64,000 bases of DNA, taken from the NCBI GenBank assembly GCA_019915015.1, contig JAHBBC010000020.1, positions 62,001 to 126,000 of the forward strand. The letters are read 5' to 3'. The notes under the pieces were generated by a model. That model was given only the letters and a program-made list of their open reading frames with translations, was not told the DNA's origin and made no database searches. Position numbers and translations under genes: made by a program. This DNA comes from Auriscalpium vulgare (lineage: Eukaryota; Basidiomycota; Agaricomycetes; Russulales; Auriscalpiaceae). Shown here one piece after another: positions 56,601-64,000 of the stretch; position 1 is the first letter of the stretch, and each line of letters starts with the position of its first letter.

Positions 56601-58005
56601 ATGACCGCCTCAAACATGGACGCAGCTGACTCCGAGAGCAGCACCAGCGCTGCTCAAGAAGCCGCGCAGCACAACACTCAACTCCCGGTGACGCGCCTCC
56701 TGTCTGAAGTCCTTGGCCGCATCTTCTCCATCCTCTCCTCCATCTACGAACCGTCTGGGGTGGATCGTTGCCACTCATGTTTTCCAGCGATGGCGAAGCG
56801 TTGCTCTTGCAGACGCCTCGCTGTGGGCATCCAACATCATCATGCCATCTCTCAGTACCCAATGGGCCGAAACCTTTGTCTACCGGGCGCAGGATGCCTC
56901 GCTTGCAATCACGATGCGACAGGACTACCGCTCAGCTCGCCATCCGAAACGCCCACGCCCCGAACTCGTCTCTCTCAGAGCCAACCTCGCGCGCACGCAA
57001 CTTCTGCGTCTGGACGCCAACGATCCCCGCCTCCGCGCGCTATGCAAGCCAGCCCCTCTTCTCCACACGTTAGATCTTCAATACTACGTGGCCAGAGGTC
57101 AATCGATGAGCTGAGAATCCCTCGTCCTCCTACACGCATGCTCGGCGGCGCTACCGGTGCGCCACTCTGCGCCACATGCGCGTGGTAGTACGGGTTGCTG
57201 CCGTGGACGTTGCCCCTCCTCACGCGTCTCAAGTCGCTCGACGTCAGGCACTACCCCAGGTTCCTCGGTCATGATGAGGCCACGAAGATGTTCGCCGTGC
57301 TGGGCGGTATGCTAGAGCTGGAGCGGCTCGCGCTGGGCACGCTGCGCGAGCTGACGCTTCGTGCCGATGTCGCCAGCGCGCAGCGCATTCTGCAGAGCGT
57401 TGCGCTTCCGGTGAAAGCCTTTGCATATGTCCAGTACGTGCTGAGGTGCGTAGGAGCCACGTCCACGGACCTGTCTGCGCTCTTCCACCGCATGTGTCAA
57501 CACCGCGGATCCCATCGCGCGCATCACAATCACGCCGGCTGCCCTCAGGACGCTGCCGTGGGGCGAAACCGTGGTCAACGTGGTCGATGTGGTCGCGTGG
57601 CGGCGTACTGAGAGCGCGGACGCGCCCACGCTCTCGGTGTCCTTCGTGGACGGCGCGCGGTATAACCCGGGCATGGTTACGGGCGCGCTGGCGGCGCTCG
57701 CATTTGAAGCATCCCGCGGCGCTCGTCGTAGGCTGCGACGGGAGCGACGACGAATGGCCAGCGGTGCTGTGGTGCGCGGACGCGCTGCGCAGCGTCACAG
57801 TGGCGGGCAGGGCGGCGCAGCGGCGCTGGTAGGCTTCCTCCCCGCGCTCGCGGAGCCCGAGCTCCGCGACGCTGACGTCTACTTTGGCGTGGGCTGGGCG
57901 GGCGGAGAAGGGAAGGCGCGGGAGATGGCACGGACACTGGGCCTGGAACGGCGGGCGCGCGCGGGGTCTGCATTGCGCATTCTCCATCTAGTACGATGCG
58001 AGTAG
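56601..58005 (+). pseudogene. F-box/LRR-like family gene (disrupted)
   Basis: It starts with an F-box-like N-terminus (LLSEVLGRIFSILSSIYEPS), shifts frame at about 56755 into LGWIVATHVFQRWRSVAL, hits a stop after GQSMS (57112), and resumes as LPWTLPLLTRLKSLDVRH, LAALAFEASRGARR and LERRARAGSALRILHLV with more frameshifts to about 58005. Length and order match the 58362 gene. Confidence 0.75.
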
Positions 58006-58361
58006 GAAGATGGGCGGGTGCACAGACTAAGGTCGGTGCCGTGGCTGGAGGTCAATGTACTGCCGGGGGTATAATATCAGAGGCCCGTAGATTGCTGCTG
58101 TGTCGTGTCAGCTATGTTTGCCACGGTGTATATGCGTATGTGGTTGACCGCCGCCGGCCCGACGCCGCCGCTCTGCTCCGGCATGACACCAGGTTTCTTT
58201 GTGCTCTCACCACCACCTGGATTCGACATCTTCAAGCACCCATTCACTGTCTATGCAGTGGTGGGACGCGTCTCAGCCTGCCCAAGTCGAGGACGATCCA
58301 TCCAGTTCAACGACACGTCACCCGCGCCTACCACCGACCGCGTTCCGCATCGCACAAGAAC

Positions 58362-59912
58362 ATGCAGGGCGCAGACGAGAGCAATGCCGCCCCCGCTCAA
58401 GACGGTGCGCAGCACAACGCTCAGCGTCCGGCCACGCACCTCCCACCTGAGATCCTGAGCCACATCTTCTCCATCCTCGCATCCATCGACCAACCGGCTC
58501 GTCCGTATGGGAAGAAGGGGAGTCTGGGTTGGCTCACCGCCACTCATGTTTGCCGGCGGTGGCGAAGCGTCGCGCTCGGAGACCCTTCGCAGTGGGCATC
58601 TAACATCATCCTGCCATTCGCGCTCGGCGCCCGTTGGGCAGACACCTTCATTGCACGCGCGCAGGGCGCATCGCTGGTAATCACAAGGCGACAGGACGTC
58701 TCCCCTTCACCTATCCTCCCGACGAACATAGAATTCGACTTTCTGAGAGCCAATCTCGCACGCACACAAGTTCTGCGTCTGGACGCCAATGATAGACACC
58801 TCCATGCGCTATGCACGCCAGCCCCGCTTCTCCACACGCTCGATGCCAGATACCTCATGTCCGGATTTCATCGCATGCGTCCCGGGGCGGCAGTCAAGTC
58901 ACCACCCATCCTCTCGAAAGGCTTGCTCGGCGGCGCTACCAATGCGCCCGCTTTGCGCCACCTGCGCGTGGAGACGCAGGGACCCCTGCCATGGACATCG
59001 CCCCTCCTCACGGGTTTGAAGTCGCTCGACCTCCGGCACCGCAGCAGGCCTGTCGCCTGCGCCGAGGCCACCGAGATGTTCACCGTGCTTGGCGGCATGC
59101 CCGCGCTGGAGAAGCTTGCGCTGCAGTTGCAGCTAGGCGCGCCCGAGACGGCGCCGCAACCGGTCGTCGCGCTGGCTGCGCTGCGCGAGCTCGCCCTGCA
59201 GACGACGGTCGCCAGCGCGTGTCATATTCTCGCGCGCGTCGCACTTCCAGCGACCGCCAGCGTCCGGTGCGAGCTGACCTGCTTCGGGGGCCCATGCACG
59301 CAGCTGCCTGCGCTCCTCAGCGCCGCCACCGCAAGTATCGACGCTCGCGCCTCCCTCGTCGCCCGCATCCGGGTCATGCCGGTCGGCAACACAACGCCGT
59401 GGGCCCCCGACTCTTTGAGCGTCGATGTCACCGCATGGCGCGCCGACACGCCCGCGCTCGCGCTGTCTTTCATCGGCGACGGGCAGCTCGAGCAGGGCCT
59501 GCTTACAGGCGCGCTGGCGGCGCTCGCATCGGCGCACCTCGAGGTGCTCGTCGTGGGCAGCGACGGGAGCGATGACGCGTGGCTAGCGGCGCTGCAGTCC
59601 GCGTGTGCGCTGCGCAGCGTCATGGTCGCACGCCGCGCGGGGCAGCAGTTCTGCGTCGCGCTCGCGGTGGCGCCGGCTGGTTTCCTCCCCGCGCTTGAGG
59701 AGCTTGAGGTCCAGGATGTGGACTTTGGTGTAGGAGGGGTGGGTGCCGGCGACGGGCTTGCGCAGGCCTTGGCGCAGGGTTTGGAGCGGCGGGCGCATGC
59801 GGGGTCTGCGTTGGGGGTGCTCAAGTTGACGGAGTGCAAGTTGGACGATGCGCAGGTGCGCAAACTGAGAGACGCGGTGCCGGGCATGGAGGCTTTTTTC
59901 CCTTGCGAGTGA
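58362..59912 (+). CDS. F-box protein with LRR-like repeats (intact)
   Basis: Single exon, 516 aa. F-box at residues about 27-75 (LPPEILSHIFSILASIDQPA, WLTATHVCRRWRSVALGDPSQW). LRR-like units follow (LRANLARTQVLRLDANDRHL, LLGGATNAPALRHLRVET, LPWTSPLLTGLKSLDLRHRS, LASAHLEVLVVGSDGSDD, LTECKLDDAQVRKLRDAVPG). Expected to be the substrate-recognition part of an SCF ubiquitin ligase; target unknown. It is the closest intact relative of the pseudogenes at 42516 and 54150. Its 5' flank is duplicated at 55390-55620. Confidence 0.8.
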   Translation: MQGADESNAAPAQDGAQHNAQRPATHLPPEILSHIFSILASIDQPARPYGKKGSLGWLTATHVCRRWRSVALGDPSQWASNIILPFALGARWADTFIARAQGASLVITRRQDVSPSPILPTNIEFDFLRANLARTQVLRLDANDRHLHALCTPAPLLHTLDARYLMSGFHRMRPGAAVKSPPILSKGLLGGATNAPALRHLRVETQGPLPWTSPLLTGLKSLDLRHRSRPVACAEATEMFTVLGGMPALEKLALQLQLGAPETAPQPVVALAALRELALQTTVASACHILARVALPATASVRCELTCFGGPCTQLPALLSAATASIDARASLVARIRVMPVGNTTPWAPDSLSVDVTAWRADTPALALSFIGDGQLEQGLLTGALAALASAHLEVLVVGSDGSDDAWLAALQSACALRSVMVARRAGQQFCVALAVAPAGFLPALEELEVQDVDFGVGGVGAGDGLAQALAQGLERRAHAGSALGVLKLTECKLDDAQVRKLRDAVPGMEAFFPCE

Positions 59913-60179
59913 ATTGTGGTGGGATGTCAGAATGTACGTGATGTCTTTTCAATATGACGGAGTATGTGCTCATGCGCCCTCATCTTGCAGATTCCTTCTC
60001 AGCGAGCCATACGATACATCCAAGATCCAAATCACGATCGTCTTGAAATCGAATTTGATGACTTCGTTGATGAGTTCAAAGCATTTGTACAGCGTACGCG
60101 TGAATTTACCTCGACTGTTGCCGATGATCCATGCCGCGCTTCTCCATAATTATCCCGCAACGCATTCTACCGGATAGCA

Positions 60180-60470
60180 AACCAACGAAAGGCCCATCGC
60201 GCGCCGTGTCCGGCTCCAGCATTACCCGTCCATCAGCGCCCGCTCTGAGCTTGTGTTTGTCCGCGATGAGAGAGTCCACAAGGCCGCTGCTGGGATTATG
60301 AGTACGTTAGAAAACGCACTGTGTCTACGTCTCCTGAATCGTTCGGGAACGGGGTATACGTGTTGTCAGTCTTTCAGGTGTGGGGAGTCGGACGAATGAT
60401 GGCTGTGTGCGTATGCGGAGACAGGCGGGTAGGTCAGGGTGCGACAGAGAGGGTGACGCTCAGCAGGCGT
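60180..60470 (+). pseudogene. F-box family C-terminal remnant
   Basis: Blocks such as ALSELVFV and STLENALCLRLLNRSG match the end of the 49422 gene, with frame breaks. It faces MYND copy 6 tail to tail, as in the other units. Confidence 0.6.
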
Positions 60471-60561
60471 GTTCCTAGGTAGTTGAATCAATAATGGGAT
60501 AGTCTTGAAGTCCCGTTCAGTGACGAGCCTAGTAAGTCTGCAATGAGTGAAGTCGATGTTA

Positions 60562-62443
60562 TCAGGTCTCGCCTACGAGATAGATGCCGCGCCCCCCATA
60601 CTCGACAGGAATCCTATCTCTCACGTAGTCTATCATAGTCGCCTCAGCGTGCGCCAGCCCCGCATGGGGCATGTTCGTCCGCGCGCGAGTTTCCCTCTGC
60701 CCGAGCACCACAATGCTCTCCATGAACACCCACGACTTTGCGTCTGTGCGCGGCTCCTCTCGCTCGCCTTTGTTCATCCGCCGCATGCCGAGCTCCCAAG
60801 GGCTTAGCGAGCAATTTAGGACGATGATGAGAGACTGAAGGTACTGCGTTCTGTCGGGCGACGCGTCGGGGGCCAGCATGAGGGCCACGATCGATGCCGC
60901 GAGGGCTGCGGCGTTCCACCGGACCCACATAACGTGGAACTGTTGCTCGTGGACGCTGACAAGGCCACTGAGCTGGACTGAACAAAAGTGGTCCCGTAAG
61001 TGGAATGCGATTTGAAGGCTCCAACGTATGTACCTGGAGGCACAAGCCGCTGCTTGCAATGAGCCTTGTGCGAATTTTGCCAATGTGCAGCCTGGCACGC
61101 GACCGAGCAGTAATGCTGTTCGCGGCAGCGAGCGCAGCGTTTGAATGCAGTCCTGTGGTCCCCTTTCGCGCACTGCGTGGCATTGGTGAGCTTCCCTCGA
61201 GAGCAGGTGCAGGAGAAAGCACCCACATGGCCGCATTTCTGGAAAGACCAGCGCGCCAGAAACGAGACACATTTTTCAGCAGTATCCTTGAGATCAGCCC
61301 ACGAGTCCGCAAATGCACGCGAGTGTGCCAGCGCTACGCTCGAGCCGTCCTCCAGCCCCTCAAACGCCCTTCCGACAGCCTTGATCACCGGGCGAAAGAG
61401 TAGATACCGGGGGAGGATACACTTGACGATCGTCGTGCATGCTTTCTGCACGCCCATTGTGTGCATATGCAGTTGCGGCGCGAGGCTTACGAGCGCCTCC
61501 AGCAGGCCGTGGCGCACGCTCTGGGCGATCCACGGAATGCCCGTGCCCATCTGGAAGAGCCTCTGGAGTACGCGCAAGCAATTGTTGATGATAAAGCCCT
61601 GGCTTATCTTGTCCAGGTTGGATCGCGAAAAGCGCAGCAGCGTGCGGGAGACACAGCGCACAGCGCCGGCTGAAAGAATCGCGGGGACGAAAGACGGGGC
61701 TTGAGGCGCATATACTACCTCCTCGAGGAGCCACACATGTGCCTCGAAGAATGATGGGCGCGCGGGCGGGTGTGCCGCTAAGGAGATGTGGAGAGGTTTC
61801 ACGAGACGCGCGGCGATGTCGTGGACACTTTTTCCAGAAGAATATATGGCGTTGATGATGAGTGTTGGGGCGTGGGGGAGAAGCTGCGCTAAGGTCACGA
61901 CGGCGTCCGGCGGGGACATGTCGTTCACGTCGGTCCCCAGCCACGCCAACGTCACAAATTTGATTGCATAGGGCGTGGCGAGGACGTGTTTCCGCATTTT
62001 GGAATCATAGCCGAAGAGGTGGATGATGTGTATGTATGCCTCCAACGCGGCTTGCGTGGCCTGGCTACCGTGCACAAGCTGTTGAGACAGATGGGCACAC
62101 CATTTCGTCATCGCAGGCCATGTTTCCGTGACGTCTGGGATGTGAATAGCACCTGGTTCCTGTAGGAGCATGCCAAGGCCATAGAAGCATTGTCCGATGA
62201 GGTCGTCGTTTTTGCGTGTGACTATTGGCGTCTTGCGTATGTGTGCGCATAAAAGAACGATAACTTCATATTTGTGGGCATCCGGGATCAAGTTGTCTGG
62301 GTCGCGGCTCAGAGCTCGAATTGCGGGGTAGGATCCGGCCTTCGCAGCCTTGATTACCTGGGCGGGAGAGTTCGGTCAACAACCAGGGAGTCGAGTACAG
62401 TGGTACGTACTTTGGATGGCGAGACACGCAGCAGAGCATCCAT
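60562..62443 (-). CDS. MYND-finger protein, family member 6 (intact)
   Basis: Minus exons 62443-62411, 62357-61227, 61172-61034 and 60977-60562, 572 aa. Exon 1 is MDALLRVSPSK. The helical region follows (VIKAAKAGSYPAIRAL, SVRHGLLEALVSLAPQLHMH). The MYND finger spans about 386-429 (CGH|C, KRCARCREQHYC, CQAAHW, HKAHC). The C-terminal domain includes LAPDASPDRTQYLQS and ATMIDYVRDRIPVEYGGRG. The intron in the finger is 54 nt and stop-free. Closest relative is the broken copy 3. CACGTG lies 132 bp upstream (62575-62580). Confidence 0.8.
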
Positions 62444-62574
62444 CGCAAATCGCTCCGGTAGGTATGTGGAGATGAAGGACTCGGACAGGAAGACACGGTG
62501 TTTGGAAGAGCGGCCTCGTCGTGGCGTCCAGGAAGAAGAGCGCGGCACCCGGTGCAAGCCCGCTCCTCGGCAGT

Positions 62575-62580
62575 CACGTG
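62575..62580. promoter_or_regulatory. CACGTG upstream of MYND copy 6
   Basis: CACGTG within TCACGTGAC, 132 bp upstream of the minus-strand ATG at 62443. Confidence 0.35.
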
Positions 62581-62869
62581 ACGCGCTGCGAGAGCGGCGA
62601 GCGCAGCCTGAAGACGATGCGGACAGCGGAGGAACAGCGTGGGGCCGCAACTTCATAAATAAAAAAGGCTTTTAATATGGCGCAAGCGAGTTCTACGTCT
62701 GCCAGACAGCTTCAGAATGCAACCCAAAATTCTTGATCAGATGCCTCGTGTTCTGCGCGATCTTCTTTCCCAACGACCAGCTCATCGCCAGTTCTGCGCT
62801 AGTTGTTATATCCGCCATCTGCGTCTAGCCCAAGTCGGGACCTTTTATCGCAAGTCTGCAGCAACTGCG

Positions 62870-64000
62870 ATGGAAGCAGAGATCAGTATGAGGTGCGCTC
62901 GTCTATTACTGTTTTCTGGAATACGCCTGACACGGTTGACGTACAGAAACGACGAGCCCGGGATCCAAGACGCAGACTACTGGGCCGATGCAGCTGCGCG
63001 CCGCCTTACACAGCTGGGCGAACTCCCACAACACCATGCCCTCATCGATCCCGCCGATCTGCGCGCTGCTGAGGAACACGCGGCGTCCTTGCAGCGCGTC
63101 TTAGATGCCCTCTCGCAACAACTCCGCGATGAACAGCAGGCGCTGCACCGCGCGATGCGTACCCTCGAATGCTACCACGAGCGCGGACAGGATGACCTGC
63201 GCAATTCCCTGAGCGCCACAAATTCACGGCGAAATTTCTTCGTCCCCGTTGGCCGCCTCCCGCCCGAGGTCGTTGAGAAGATTTTCCTGGCGCTGGTAGC
63301 TGTGGACCCTCCCACCAAAACTGATCTCGGATGGATCAGTCGGGCTACGCATGTCTGTCAGGCGTGGCGGCGAATCGCGCTCGGGTATCCGGGCCTCTGG
63401 GCCACCATCTCAGTACCCCTTCTTGGCCGTAAATGGACGGACACTGTGTTTCTCCGCAGCAAGAATGCCGCGCTCAACCTTCATGTGCAGCTCCTCGATG
63501 CAGGTGATAGCCGCGATGTGGAGCTCGTTCGCAATAATCTTCATCGCACTACACGCCTGCGCATACGGTCTCGAACCGCGATAGATGCATCGTATTTCGC
63601 ATCCCCGGACCTCGAGAGACTCGAGATCAACCTAGAAGCGAAGGCGCACCCTTGGCCAAATTCACTGACAATCCCCATCACCGACATCGGCGCCGCACTG
63701 CGGGAGCTTTGCTGCACAACGACTTTCCACTCGGAGTTCCCTTGGACGGCGCCAGTATTCCAGGGCCTCGTTAGCTTGAAGGTGGTGTACGTGGCATGCC
63801 AGGCCTGTGCCGGGCTGTATGCTGACTGTCGCGCGCCGACCGTAGAAGCGATTGTGGATGCTCTCGGAGGAATGCCTCACCTTGCCGAGCTCACGCTCGT
63901 GTTCCCTGGAAATGGCGCTACCCCATCTGCTCAACTAGGCCCCACTGCCCGGAGCACCGTCCGCCTGCAGAGACTCTCAAATATGAGCCTGCAGGCTGCT
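62870..64000 (+). CDS. F-box protein with coiled-coil N-terminus (3' end outside window)
   Basis: Exon 1 62870-62892 (MEAEISMR), GT-AG intron 62893-62946, and exon 2 from 62947 open to the window end, at least 358 aa. Residues about 40-110 are a helical, probably coiled-coil segment (RAAEEHAASLQRVLDALSQQ). The F-box follows (GRLPPEVVEKIFLALVAVDP, WISRATHVCQAWRRIALGYP), then LRR-like units. It is of the common Agaricomycete F-box layout but only distantly related to the two intact array F-box genes, and unlike them has an intron. Confidence 0.75.
   Translation, partial: MEAEISMRCARLLLFSGIRLTRLTYRNDEPGIQDADYWADAAARRLTQLGELPQHHALIDPADLRAAEEHAASLQRVLDALSQQLRDEQQALHRAMRTLECYHERGQDDLRNSLSATNSRRNFFVPVGRLPPEVVEKIFLALVAVDPPTKTDLGWISRATHVCQAWRRIALGYPGLWATISVPLLGRKWTDTVFLRSKNAALNLHVQLLDAGDSRDVELVRNNLHRTTRLRIRSRTAIDASYFASPDLERLEINLEAKAHPWPNSLTIPITDIGAALRELCCTTTFHSEFPWTAPVFQGLVSLKVVYVACQACAGLYADCRAPTVEAIVDALGGMPHLAELTLVFPGNGATPSAQLGPTARSTVRLQRLSNMSLQAA

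Larger units (their letters stand above)
58600..62580 (-). repeat. Inverted segmental duplication, arm B (partner 39850-43705)
   Basis: It contains the intact versions of the genes that are broken in arm A (F-box gene, MYND copy 6) with the F-box tail remnant between them. Confidence 0.75.

Noticed and set aside
1..64000. tRNA or rRNA genes
   Set aside because: No cloverleaf or conserved rRNA block was recognised by eye; a tRNAscan or Rfam search would be needed to exclude them.

Overview
The window reads as nuclear DNA of a filamentous basidiomycete, most likely an Agaricomycete and possibly a polypore. The genes are split by short (about 45-110 nt) GT-AG introns. The gene content is typical of that group: GPI-anchored CFEM proteins, a G-alpha subunit, MYND-finger and F-box paralog families, a TET/JBP-type 2-oxoglutarate oxygenase and a Helitron helicase. 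No bacterial operons, CRISPR arrays or rRNA were seen. Splice sites and exon phases were worked out by hand, and all names rest on motif recognition without a database search.

Layout. 0.7-14 kb, GC-rich: three CFEM genes (761-1711 minus, 2896-3998 plus with two CFEM domains, 13261-13951 plus) with matching intron positions and phases; an importin-beta-like pseudogene (6058-6945); an intact MYND gene (7198-9133); and an eight-exon G-alpha gene (10066-11670 minus) that has lost most GTPase motifs except the P-loop. 14.3-15.5 kb: a broken MYND fragment and one copy of a dispersed repeat. 15.7-21.8 kb: a near-complete Helitron Rep/helicase of about 2050 codons with one frameshift in a G run. 21.8-27.2 kb: no convincing gene, but duplicated degenerate sequence and a triple short palindrome. 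27.2-37.2 kb, lower GC: a compact cluster made of a TET/JBP-like oxygenase, a divergent pair of unknown genes, two paralogs carrying what looks like the C-terminal (2B/SH3-like) part of PIF1/Helitron helicases without any ATPase, a small unknown gene, and an F-box protein with a nucleotidyltransferase-like signature. 37.8-64 kb: a rearranged array in which about 580-residue MYND genes and about 510-residue F-box genes repeatedly face each other tail to tail; some are intact and many are broken, and large inverted duplications are visible.

How it fits together. The CFEM proteins would act at the cell wall, probably in haem/iron binding or surface interaction. The G-alpha protein looks like a pseudo-GTPase. 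MYND and F-box proteins are protein-interaction adaptors that expand lineage-specifically in mushrooms, and the array shows that birth-and-death process directly. The 27-37 kb cluster may be a module linked to mobile elements and DNA modification. That is an inference from the TET/JBP gene, the helicase-derived genes and the nearby Helitron.
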